Below, in pieces: positions 49,145 through 56,867 of a stretch of DNA of 64,000 bases. Where the stretch lies: NCBI GenBank assembly GCA_022841915.1, contig JALHQN010000014.1, forward strand, positions 16,319 to 80,318, given 5' to 3'. The stretch is from Burkholderiales bacterium. Its GTDB lineage: Bacteria; Pseudomonadota; Gammaproteobacteria; Burkholderiales; WYBJ01. How positions within the stretch are numbered: position 1 is the first letter of the stretch; each line of letters begins with the position of its first letter. The notes under the pieces were generated by a model. The model saw only the letters and a list, made by a program, of their open reading frames with translations. It was not told where the DNA came from and did not search any database. A program made the translations under genes and the position numbers.

Positions 49145-49957
49145 ATGTTGCCGATGTTCTTTGTTGCGGCTGCTTCTGCTTTTCTCCTGCTCCCTTTGAG
49201 CGTCCAGGCTCTCGAAGTCATCAGCGTCAGCCGAGGGGCGCGGCTCGTCGACCCTGGGAACAACTTCTACGTTTTCGACCAGCGCAGCACCACCCCCGGT
49301 GTTTTCGGGGCACGCGCAAATTCGCGCGGTTTGAGCTGGGTAGAACACTTCTCGTACATCGAAACAACGCCTGGCTCGATCGTTCTCGCACTCAGCGGTT
49401 TCGAATTGCAGAGAAGCGCTGTCCTTGACGTGGCGGTGGGTTCCAGTCAGGCGATTTCCGAGAGCTGGCTCAGGATGGGCTTCAGGGCGAGCGGACCTTC
49501 CCTGTCCACCGTGGCGTCCTTTACCTTTGGGGGCGTTATCAGCGCTTCCACATCTCCGACCTCGTTTCGATCGTCGCTTCGCGACGTGACCGCCGGCACA
49601 ACCTTGTTTGACCTCGCCACAGCGGATTTCGGCCCAAGCTTTGGCTCGAGCTTTATGCGAGACGAAAGCCTGATTGCCGATCACGTCTACGAGTTCGACT
49701 GGACCTTAGTCGTTGCGGATGCATCAGCAACCCTAAGGCGGGCATCCAACAGGCTCGACTTTTCCATCGTTGCGCAACCCGTTCCGGAACCTGACACGGT
49801 AGCGCTGATGCTCGTTGGGCTGGGCTTGGCAGCCGGCGTGGCTCGGCGACGTCGATCGTCTACGCCAGCCGAGGGTGGACGCTTCACCATCGAAAGTGGC
49901 CGACCACTGCCGCTCGGCCACTGCACACTGCGGGCTGCCGCAGCCGTCGATCGCTGA
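49145..49957 (+). CDS. PEP-CTERM protein with a C-terminal extension
   Basis: The 270-residue protein starts at 49145, where AGAGGG precedes the ATG; ATGs at 49091 and 49127 are in frame but add no conserved sequence. It has a signal peptide (LPMFFVAAASAFLLLPLSVQ) and the tag PVPEPDTVALMLVGLG with ARRRRSS. Unusually, about 34 more residues follow the basic cluster, where PEP-CTERM proteins normally end. The natural stop may have been lost through island insertion nearby. Confidence 0.82.
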   Translation: MLPMFFVAAASAFLLLPLSVQALEVISVSRGARLVDPGNNFYVFDQRSTTPGVFGARANSRGLSWVEHFSYIETTPGSIVLALSGFELQRSAVLDVAVGSSQAISESWLRMGFRASGPSLSTVASFTFGGVISASTSPTSFRSSLRDVTAGTTLFDLATADFGPSFGSSFMRDESLIADHVYEFDWTLVVADASATLRRASNRLDFSIVAQPVPEPDTVALMLVGLGLAAGVARRRRSSTPAEGGRFTIESGRPLPLGHCTLRAAAAVDR

Positions 49958-49983
49958 TCAGGCTTGCATCATGCCGATATCCA

Positions 49984-50289
49984 GTGCGCCAAAGGTCAAA
50001 CACACGGACGTCGCTGAGCCAGTCAACGACGACACGAGCAGGTATCGAGAACTTCTGCTGGCACGATCTTCGGCACACGTGGGCCAGCTGGCATGTTCAG
50101 CGCGGCACGCCGCTTTACGTCGTTCAGGAGATGGGTGCGCGGGAATCGGAGGGCATGATTCGCCGCTATGTCCATCTGGCGCCGGCACACCTTCGCCAGC
50201 ATGCAGAGGTCCTGACGGATCTGCTCAACGGCACAATCACGACAGAGTCCGGCAACGAAAAAGGGGCTAGGGCTGAGCTAACCCCTTGA
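49984..50289 (+). pseudogene. C-terminal remnant of a tyrosine-recombinase integrase
   Basis: The frame contains the last catalytic boxes of a phage-type integrase: HDLRHTWASWHVQRG (with His and Arg) and MIRRYVHLAPAHLRQHAE (with the nucleophilic Tyr). The N-terminal arm, the core-binding domain and the first catalytic Arg are missing. Coding sequence begins around 50035 within the frame. An imperfect stem, AAGGGG with CCCCTT, lies over the stop. It sits 6 bases from the tRNA-Lys fragment, as expected for an integrase next to its attachment site. Confidence 0.82.
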
Positions 50290-50294
50290 TACTT

Positions 50295-50339
50295 TGGTAG
50301 GCCGTGCTGGGCTCGAACCAGCGACCAACGGATTAAAAG
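50295..50339 (-). other. tRNA-Lys(TTT) 3' fragment, integration attachment site
   Basis: The minus strand reads CTTTTAATCCGTTGG, then the T-arm GGTTCGAGCC, and ends CTACCA. This is the anticodon loop (TTT) to the CCA end of a tRNA-Lys gene. The 5' half (acceptor, D arm) does not follow at 50340, so it is not a complete gene. Such 3' fragments are attachment-site duplicates left by tyrosine recombinases; the integrase tail lies next to it. Confidence 0.82.
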
Positions 50340-50561
50340 CTCGAAACCGTCGTTTAATCAATAGCATAAGTGGCCCGCCCTCAATCACTTACGCTCGCCA
50401 ACGACCGCCAAGAAGCGCCAGCAGTGTCACGATTTCCCCACGTTCCGCTTACTGGAGACGCTTATGGAGAAGGATCGGCTCTCTAGCGCGGACACAGTGG
50501 TTCGCAGCCAATGGCGAGCCCGCCGAACGTGTTCCTTTGCAGGCTAATCGATGAGCTGCAC

Positions 50562-51461
50562 TCATCTTGCCCAGCCGACCTCGCGGAGGATAAAACCGAG
50601 CGCTTGAATCGCGAGTTCACCGTCCTGATCATTCGGCGGACGAAGGCCGAGCCTGTTCCGCTCATTGGACTTTCCACGGGGATGCAGTATGCGCACGAGA
50701 TCCGCGGCATCGACGAGTGCCTGCCGGTTCATGCCGTCTTTCAAATCCTTGACCAGCGCCCCGAGATCCTTGTTCAGAACTGGCTCTGGTGCGCCCTGCT
50801 GCAACAACCAGTGCGATATCACCACCTGAACGGCATCGCGGCATAGGTCGATGACGGATGCAGCCGCGCCACGAAAGGCGGCATCGGCGACTTTTCCGAG
50901 TGCCTCATCTACGGTGTTTGCACCACGGTTGGGAATAGCCGATCGGTCTAGCTCAGGGAGCACGCCGAGATTCGAACGTGACCGGAGGGTTATCAGCTCC
51001 GCGCCAAGGGCTATGAGCTCGACCGATACGATGTACCAAACTGTCATGGCGTCAAAACCGCCCATGACGATCATTACCCCCGGAGTCTTCCTGATGCGCG
51101 CAGCCAACCCGGAAACCGGATGGTATGTGAGCAGTGATTTCGAAAAACGCCCTTCGTGGTTTCTGTGACCAGGATCCTCGAAGAGCGCCGGATGTCGTTG
51201 AACGCACCAGTTTTGCGGTTGCGCCTGGCCATCCTGCCACGAATAGAGCCTGCCGCGCCGAACGCGGCTTGCCGGATCATAGGAATTCTCCCGGAAGACG
51301 AGCCTTGCGGAGCCAATGTCGGCATGTCCAGGCACACGGTCCCAGTCCGCGGGAGATTCGATCATCTGCGCAGGAGCAATAACAGGAGTGGGCCATACAC
51401 CATGCCCATAGATTGATGTGCCCTCATAGACCAGGCCGGTGTTCCGATCGATCCCGATCAT
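50562..51461 (-). CDS. Uncharacterised 299-residue island protein
   Basis: The start at 51461 has a strong GGAGGAGG site 11 bases upstream, so the gene is real. The N-terminal two-thirds have mixed strand sequence (GIDRNTGLVYEGTSIYGHG). The C-terminal third is helical (VIDLCRDAVQVVISHWLLQQ, then LGALVKDLKDGMNRQALVDA). No membrane segment or known motif is seen. The C-terminal helical bundle recalls HEPN or DUF4145-like domains, but no RxxxH motif is present. It lies just downstream of hipA on the same strand and may share its transcript. Confidence 0.65.
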   Translation of the reverse strand: MIGIDRNTGLVYEGTSIYGHGVWPTPVIAPAQMIESPADWDRVPGHADIGSARLVFRENSYDPASRVRRGRLYSWQDGQAQPQNWCVQRHPALFEDPGHRNHEGRFSKSLLTYHPVSGLAARIRKTPGVMIVMGGFDAMTVWYIVSVELIALGAELITLRSRSNLGVLPELDRSAIPNRGANTVDEALGKVADAAFRGAAASVIDLCRDAVQVVISHWLLQQGAPEPVLNKDLGALVKDLKDGMNRQALVDAADLVRILHPRGKSNERNRLGLRPPNDQDGELAIQALGFILREVGWAR

Positions 51462-51558
51462 TGGTTATCTGCCTCCTCCGCGACGATCGAGATTATGGCA
51501 TTCAGTCAGCGCGACTGCGGGGGGGCCGGTGCCTCGTGTGCCTTCCCTCATGCCAAGC

Positions 51559-52878
51559 TTATGAAGCTGGCGCACCGATGGCACGCAGACGGCGCGCGAT
51601 GCCGCTGCTGAGTTGAGCAACGAGGCGGTCGGGGAAGTCCTGCGGGAGAGCGTGCACGACCGATTCGAGCGCGCGCGGCATGGCCGCGGCGATCTCGGCC
51701 AGCGCTTCGTCCATGATGGCCTTGCCGACGCCGGCCCGCGCGGCCGTTTGAACAAAATGCTGCGGCCCCACCTCATCGACGACATAATGGCGATTCGTGC
51801 CGACGGCCATTGCCAGCTTGAACTGGTTGCGTCGAAGCTCTCCCCTGTCGATATAGGGCTGCGTCGACATGATGTCGTAGAGCGGAGCTAGCCGAAAGCG
51901 CCCTCCGGGAAGCAATTGCACACTGAAGTTCTTCGCATGCCCGTCTGTGGCGCCGAGCAGCCAGAAGAATATCTGCGCCTTCAGGAACAGGCGCTGATCC
52001 GCCGCAGGATCGTCGCTCGCTTTGAGAAGATCAAGAAGCCTGGCAATGCCCGGCCCGCCGTCAGCCTCGTACTTGCGGGTCGGCGGAATCGAAAGTGCTT
52101 GGCAACAATCTTCCTGCGGAAGTCTGAGCAGACGGCCATCGCGTGTCCAGCGTCGATCGAAACGCTGCACGACCAGCGCCCGCTTGTCGCCGAAATGTGC
52201 GATCGAAACGTCCGCTGCGGAAAGGCCGATCTCGCGCGCGAGCGTGAGACAAAAAAACTCGTTCTCGACACTGTCCGAAAGGTCGATCCCACCCTCTCGC
52301 CTGCCGATGGGCGGCTTCAGGATGTGCGTGGTGGGCGTCGATCCGTGAGGAACATGCCATTGGTCTTGCCAGTGGAGCAGCGCGGTTTTTTCCTGCGCGC
52401 CGGCCAGTGAGATTCGAAATTCCTCTCCGGCGGAGACGCCCAAGGGCGCTTGCGCAAGATCGCCTAGGATATCGGCCACATCAGCATCGGATATGGGGCG
52501 GCCCTCGATGGGGCCCGGCGGTAGGGGAGTTTCTCCTTGTGGGAGGAACTGGAGGGCACCTACGCAATCGCGTCCGACCGCGGTTAGCAAGCTGAACGCG
52601 TCCGTACCCTGCGCTTGCGTGCGCGCCGCTAGACGCCGGCGTATCTGATCGTTGTCCGGGAGAAGATTGTCGAATACGGCGATGACCGGTTCGCCGATAT
52701 AGCGATCCTCGCGCAAGGGGAGGGACAGGGATACAGGAAAGGCGCTTTCCCATTCGAGCCACGCTGACGCGTACTGGAAATCGATAGCCCCGCTCGCCTC
52801 CCGACGCAGCGCCCCCACAAACCGCCCGTTGAGAAATACGTCGAGCGGGATGCGCGTCTTTCTTCTCCCCGCCATCAA
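51559..52878 (-). CDS. hipA: HipA-type serine/threonine kinase toxin
   Basis: The 439-residue protein has the HipA N-terminal subdomain and kinase motifs: SLAGAQEKTALL (residues 157-168, the phosphate loop region), LGATDGHAKNFS with catalytic D312, and metal-binding D335 in LYDIMS. HipA kinases phosphorylate aminoacyl-tRNA synthetases such as GltX and slow growth. The gene overlaps hipB by four bases (ATGA at 52875-52878). All catalytic residues are present, so it should be active. Confidence 0.93.
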   Translation of the reverse strand: MMAGRRKTRIPLDVFLNGRFVGALRREASGAIDFQYASAWLEWESAFPVSLSLPLREDRYIGEPVIAVFDNLLPDNDQIRRRLAARTQAQGTDAFSLLTAVGRDCVGALQFLPQGETPLPPGPIEGRPISDADVADILGDLAQAPLGVSAGEEFRISLAGAQEKTALLHWQDQWHVPHGSTPTTHILKPPIGRREGGIDLSDSVENEFFCLTLAREIGLSAADVSIAHFGDKRALVVQRFDRRWTRDGRLLRLPQEDCCQALSIPPTRKYEADGGPGIARLLDLLKASDDPAADQRLFLKAQIFFWLLGATDGHAKNFSVQLLPGGRFRLAPLYDIMSTQPYIDRGELRRNQFKLAMAVGTNRHYVVDEVGPQHFVQTAARAGVGKAIMDEALAEIAAAMPRALESVVHALPQDFPDRLVAQLSSGIARRLRAIGAPAS

Positions 52879-53126
52879 AAGAGATCCTCGATCTCGTTGG
52901 CCGAGCCACGAGTGCGGGGCCGAATGACGATCTCCAGGTCCAGGGCGGAGAGAGTATTCAGCAAGGTTTGCAAACGCGTGGCGGGCTCGCCGGACTCCAC
53001 TTTGGAGATGGTGGCCTGGCGCAAATGGATACGCGTTCCCAGATCGTCCTGGGTGAGGCCGAGCTTCTTTCGTTGGCGGCGGACAATGGCGCCGATCTGC
53101 TGAGGCGTGCGAGCGATCTGATCCAT
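52875..53126 (-). CDS. hipB: HipB-type antitoxin (XRE helix-turn-helix)
   Basis: The 83-residue protein is a single XRE-type helix-turn-helix (KKLGLTQDDLGTRIHLRQAT followed by ISKVESG) with a short C-terminal tail. GAAGGAG precedes the ATG at 53126. It would neutralise HipA and repress its own promoter by binding the palindromes just upstream. The stop overlaps the hipA start. Confidence 0.92.
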   Translation of the reverse strand: MDQIARTPQQIGAIVRRQRKKLGLTQDDLGTRIHLRQATISKVESGEPATRLQTLLNTLSALDLEIVIRPRTRGSANEIEDLF

Positions 53127-53144
53127 GGGTGCTCCTTCGCGCCC

Positions 53145-53173
53145 AATATGCGCTTATACGTATATGTTGTCAA
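53145..53173 (-). promoter_or_regulatory. hipBA promoter with operator palindrome
   Basis: On the minus strand TTGACA (53173-53168) and CATATT (53150-53145) are separated by exactly 17 bases. The perfect palindrome TATACGTATA (53155-53164) lies in the spacer, a typical place for autorepressor binding. Confidence 0.75.
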
Positions 53174-53200
53174 TATCCGCTATCTCGTATAATATGCCAA

Positions 53201-53218
53201 GATACGCGAAAGCGTATC
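53201..53218. promoter_or_regulatory. Upstream palindrome, second hipB operator candidate
   Basis: GATACGC-GAAA-GCGTATC is a perfect 7-bp inverted repeat about 30 bases upstream of the hipBA -35 box. It shares the ATACG/CGTAT core with the spacer palindrome, so HipB dimers may bind both sites. Confidence 0.6.
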
Positions 53219-53397
53219 ACTCACCGAACTGCCACAACGCCCCTCGGCAGAAGAGCTGGGACCAGCGCACCGATATGGTGCAAGAGCCCAACTCCTCAGA
53301 AATTACTACATGTAGTGGTTGATCACTCTCAATGGCCTGCATATTGTGCTCCCACCGGAACTTTGTCACATCTGGCATGTCGGAGTAGAGTGGCCTT

Positions 53398-53517
53398 CGG
53401 GCGCCTCGTACTGAGCGGGCCGGATCATGGCGCCGCCCCAGGTGTCGAGGACGCCATCGCCAGCCGCATTGGCGATGGTCAGGTCGGACGGACAATCGTC
53501 TCGCCTGCCGGAAGCTG
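53398..53517 (+). repeat. 120-bp direct repeat, copy 1
   Basis: This 120-base segment is identical, base for base, to 53732-53851. Inside it two hairpins can be drawn: GGTGTC-GAG-GACGCC (one G-U pair in RNA) and, sharing two bases of the first stem, CCATCGCCA-gccgcat-TGGCGATGG. The repeat precedes a reverse-transcriptase gene and could form part of a structured non-coding RNA. No gene is seen in 53219-53397 upstream of it. Confidence 0.9.
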
Positions 53518-53661
53518 CGCGCGCCTGACTGTTCTGCTGCAATTGACCGTAGCTCGGTTGTTGGATGGCTCTCATCGGACGGTCGCAGGACTTGATTTGA
53601 AGGCGCGGGCGTGGCCGGCGGCCGATAGTTGCGCAACAGCAAAAGGGGAGTAGAGTTGTCG

Positions 53662-53748
53662 ATGAACGCAACGATTGAGGCCGCAAGCAAAAACGTGCCA
53701 GCCGCAGATGGCTATTGGCTGTCGCGTTGGCCGGGCGCCTCGTACTGA
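53662..53748 (+). CDS. Candidate 28-residue leader peptide upstream of the reverse transcriptase
   Basis: An ATG at 53662 with GGGGAG 12 bases upstream opens a 28-codon frame ending DGYWLSRWPGASY and TGA (53746-53748). The last five codons lie in repeat copy 2. It is in the same frame as the reverse transcriptase, which resumes at the ATG at 53761. It may be a leader peptide or chance; there is no homologue I recognise. Confidence 0.4.
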   Translation: MNATIEAASKNVPAADGYWLSRWPGASY

Positions 53749-53851
53749 GCGGGCCGGATCATGGCGCCGCCCCAGGTGTCGAGGACGCCATCGCCAGCCG
53801 CATTGGCGATGGTCAGGTCGGACGGACAATCGTCTCGCCTGCCGGAAGCTG
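53732..53851 (+). repeat. 120-bp direct repeat, copy 2
   Basis: Perfect copy of 53398-53517, 334 bases downstream. It contains the likely start of the reverse-transcriptase reading frame (ATG at 53761) and the same two hairpins. Identity across 120 bases, including every adenine, means the copies are recent or kept identical. Confidence 0.9.
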
Positions 53852-55284
53852 ACTCTCAGAACGGTCGGGTTGAGTTAACCGATGGGACCCTACCTAGCAA
53901 GGGGAAGCAGCGCAGCAAACCGCTGTACCGAAGGCTCTGCACGCATGCCAATCTCTGGCGGGCGTGGTTCGTCGTGCAGCAAAACGGGAAGGCGTCCAGA
54001 TCGGCGCGGACGCGCGCGGAGATCAGCGAGTTTGCAGCATCCGCGCCGGAGCAAATCCACAAGGTCGCTTACGCCCTCTCCCACAGTCGATATGTTTTTT
54101 CGCCGGCACGCGGCGTGGCAATTCCAAAGGGAAGCGGCAAGGGTAAGCGCCCCGTCGTCATGGCACCGGTTCCCAATCGCATCGTTCAGCGCGCGATCCT
54201 CGACATCCTGCAATCTGTCCCCGCGATTAGCGCCACTCTGAACCGGGGCGTGAACTTCGGCGGCATTGCAGAGGCTGGTGTTCCCGTAGCGATTGAAGCC
54301 GCCTTGCGGGCCGCACGCGAATCCACGTACTTCGTACGGACCGACATCAAGGCATTCTTTGTCAATGTTCCCCGTGAGCAGGCGGTCGCACTGATCACGC
54401 GCGAGTTCGATGAGCCGCGCTTTGCGGAGATCGTACGAAGAGCAACGATCACGGAATTGGACAACGTTAACCAGCTTGGCCGCGATCGGGATCTGTTTCC
54501 GCTTGAGGAGATCGGCGTGGCGCAAGGCTCGGCGCTTTCCCCCTTGCTGTGCAACCTGTTCCTCGATGAGTTTGACCGCCGGATGAATGCCCGTGGGATC
54601 CGATGCATCCGCTATATCGACGATTTCATACTTTTCGCACCGAGCCGAGAACGGGCCATGAAAGCGCTCGCCGGTGCACGAAAGTATCTAAGCAGCATCG
54701 GCTCGCTGGACTGCTATGACCCCGTAGAGAATCCCGACAAGGCTGAGCAAGGGTTAACGGAGAACGGATTTGAGTTTCTCGGAGCACACATAAGGCCCGA
54801 TGGTGTGCGGCCATCGAGGAAAGCCATCGAGAAACTCTTCACGAAGATTGATGAGGTATTCGAGACCGCATTCTCAATGGCGGAATCGCCAAGGGAGGCC
54901 GCTCAAAAGCGCGCTACGTATGTGGATGTACTGCAGTCGGTTAGCCTCGTGATCCGGGGATGGGGGAATTCCTACGCGTTTTGTACCGATGATCGCCTGA
55001 TGCGCGATCTCGATCGGAAGATCGATGAGCGCCTCAAGCATTTCCGCCGGAAGTTCTTCCGGCACTTGGACCGACTGAACGCAGCGGATCAGCGCCGCCT
55101 GTTCGGCGTTTACCTGCTGGATGACTGCAACAAGAGCCAACCCATCCGTGAACTCGTAAGGCCTATGAAGACATCTCCGAAGGACCTCCTAGGGAAGGCA
55201 ACGACGCTTGGGTCAGTGATTGGAGCCGCCATCGGATCGATCTCTGGTGCGCTGGATCGCGGGATCGCAGCAAAGGGAACGTAA
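53761..55284 (+). CDS. Reverse transcriptase, defence- or unknown-group type
   Basis: The 507-residue frame has the palm motifs of a reverse transcriptase: D195 in RTDIKAFFVN, QGSALSPLLCNLFLDEFD (from Q255) and the catalytic YIDD at 285-288 followed by FILFA. LYRRLCTHANLWRAW and ILQSVPAISATLNRGVNFGG precede the palm. There is no intron maturase domain or endonuclease, and the retron NAxxH and VTG motifs were not found. The true N-terminus is unclear: the ATGs at 53761 and 53809 lie in the repeat. It probably belongs to a retron/Abi/DRT-like class that copies a nearby RNA. Confidence 0.88.
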   Translation: MAPPQVSRTPSPAALAMVRSDGQSSRLPEADSQNGRVELTDGTLPSKGKQRSKPLYRRLCTHANLWRAWFVVQQNGKASRSARTRAEISEFAASAPEQIHKVAYALSHSRYVFSPARGVAIPKGSGKGKRPVVMAPVPNRIVQRAILDILQSVPAISATLNRGVNFGGIAEAGVPVAIEAALRAARESTYFVRTDIKAFFVNVPREQAVALITREFDEPRFAEIVRRATITELDNVNQLGRDRDLFPLEEIGVAQGSALSPLLCNLFLDEFDRRMNARGIRCIRYIDDFILFAPSRERAMKALAGARKYLSSIGSLDCYDPVENPDKAEQGLTENGFEFLGAHIRPDGVRPSRKAIEKLFTKIDEVFETAFSMAESPREAAQKRATYVDVLQSVSLVIRGWGNSYAFCTDDRLMRDLDRKIDERLKHFRRKFFRHLDRLNAADQRRLFGVYLLDDCNKSQPIRELVRPMKTSPKDLLGKATTLGSVIGAAIGSISGALDRGIAAKGT

Positions 55285-55513
55285 AGCTGAGCGCATCAAC
55301 ATGAAGCCCGCGCAATCTGCTGCAGACCGTATCGAAATCTCCTCCTTGTGATGCCGACACGACGCAGGGCCTGGCCGATAACCCACGAGGCTGCTCTCCC
55401 GCCACCTCTTGAGCCTGTATCGCGCATTCGCGCGAATGGGAGCGTCTTTCTGAGCTTCGTCCCCCCGGCGACGAAATGACGTCATGGCGACCGAAGTGCT
55501 GTGCACGCCACGG

Positions 55514-56068
55514 CTACTTGAACTCATTCGGAACACCACCCGACAGTGTGATCCTCCTTTCGTTTGCGACCGCGGCCGCTATCCGATACTGCTCTTCGTC
55601 CCGCGTATAGACAATGATCCTCAATCCCTCTTCGACCTCGGCCGCGGGCCTGAGCACATCGAACATCGCGCTTACCGCCGATCTGAATGGTAGCCGCCAC
55701 CCGCCGCTCATCACCGTTGTCGCAAGCGACCGACATCGACGTTCATTTGCGAGCCGGCACGCGAGGCGCAATGCTCCATTGAGAACCTGAAGCTTCTGTT
55801 GATCGCCAAGTACCTCGACGTGGTTCAGTGTTGCCGCAAACAAGACAAGAGAGAACGGGAAGCCTGAATGCGGCACTGTCGGTACCGTATGTCCCAGCGG
55901 GACCGGATACGGTATCTGCGATTCCAGATCATCGAACACCTCAGGCCAGCACTCCTTGAATGCACGAGCGACGGCCCCTTCCATTCCGCTCGACGCGCCA
56001 TCCATTGTCAGCAGAACTGCGTCGCCCGACGCCTGGACAATATCTGCGTGAACCAAGTGGATAGGCAT
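55514..56068 (-). CDS. Macro-domain-like protein
   Basis: The 184-residue protein resembles a macro domain: IHLVHADIVQASGDAVLL at the N-terminus, and LATTVMSGGWRLPFRSAVSA near residue 115, where the fold's substrate loop and helix should lie. The usual asparagine of the DAIVNAAN motif is missing (DAVLLTMDG instead), so ADP-ribose hydrolysis may be lost or altered. It starts 7 bases after the OGFr gene stop and is surely co-transcribed with it. It is convergent with the reverse transcriptase. Confidence 0.68.
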   Translation of the reverse strand: MPIHLVHADIVQASGDAVLLTMDGASSGMEGAVARAFKECWPEVFDDLESQIPYPVPLGHTVPTVPHSGFPFSLVLFAATLNHVEVLGDQQKLQVLNGALRLACRLANERRCRSLATTVMSGGWRLPFRSAVSAMFDVLRPAAEVEEGLRIIVYTRDEEQYRIAAAVANERRITLSGGVPNEFK

Positions 56069-56075
56069 CCCTAAA

Positions 56076-56603
56076 TCAACCAGCGTTCGTCCGATTTACC
56101 GCGCGATCCCAATGCGACAGCGCGGAACCAAATGCACCACCGTACTCGCGAGCAAGTTGATGCAGGCATTCATGAAACGCGACGGCGTAATTGACGCAAC
56201 CGAGGATCTGCAGGCTTTGAAGAATACGCGTAATCCGGGGGTAGTTATGGTTGCCCGCCGAAATCCAGCCGCTCCGTCGCGCATTGAAATTCCCCCCGCT
56301 GTATACAGCGACATCTTCTGGGTCGTCGTCGTCGCACTCGAGACCATAGAAGTTGAGCATGACGCGCAGGGAACCAATGAGGTTTTCTCTCAACTTCGCT
56401 TCGTTTCGAAACACCTGCACCGCCTCGGCGTCTAGTCGCGGCGCGTTCGGCTCGAAACTGCTGGCAGTATAGAGAGGGAAGATCCACTGAATGTAGTCGT
56501 GAATCCGCTCCAACTTCGCAAAGTCCCACCCGATTATCTCGGAATAGCACGCCCCAGCGGATGTCCGCTCCGTTCCTCGGTAGAACGCTACTATCGGATG
56601 CAT
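56076..56603 (-). CDS. OGFr-like domain protein
   Basis: The 175-residue protein matches the conserved region of opioid growth factor receptor: IVAFYRGTERTS, LERIHDYIQWIFPL (residues 31-44), APRLDAEAV and LNFYGLECDDDDPED. The domain is known in eukaryotes and scattered in bacteria, where its role is unknown. The ATG at 56603 is chosen because GAGGGA lies upstream; an in-frame ATG at 56630 is less supported. The macro-domain gene follows directly, so the two form a pair. Confidence 0.82.
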   Translation of the reverse strand: MHPIVAFYRGTERTSAGACYSEIIGWDFAKLERIHDYIQWIFPLYTASSFEPNAPRLDAEAVQVFRNEAKLRENLIGSLRVMLNFYGLECDDDDPEDVAVYSGGNFNARRSGWISAGNHNYPRITRILQSLQILGCVNYAVAFHECLHQLAREYGGAFGSALSHWDRAVNRTNAG

Positions 56604-56867
56604 GATCGTGAGTCCCTCGTCGCCCCGCAATCTTCGACAGAAGCATCACGTCGTAAGGGCTGCAGACTATCTCCTACTCGTTCGTCTTACCAATCCCGCC
56701 AGTACGGTCGTGGAAGCAATCGTACCCCAGACTCGCCCCTCAATTTTCAGTGTCGCGAGAATCGAAGTGGAAGGCGATTGGGCTTTCGTTAATTGCCCAT
56801 TACAGCTTCTTAGGGGTTCCATAAGCGCCAAAACACGTGCAAGTTCAATTGGCATCCATTTTGCAAT

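Noticed and set aside
50295..50339. Complete tRNA-Lys gene
   Set aside because: Only the anticodon loop to CCA end is present; the D arm and 5' acceptor strand are missing at 50340 onward.
53398..53851. Diversity-generating retroelement with template and variable repeat
   Set aside because: The two 120-bp copies are identical at every base, including adenines, and neither forms the end of a C-type-lectin or similar target gene. The possibility is not fully excluded if the diversified target lies elsewhere.
53761..55284. Group II intron or classical retron reverse transcriptase
   Set aside because: No maturase or HNH domain and no intron ends were seen, and the retron-specific NAxxH and VTG motifs are absent.
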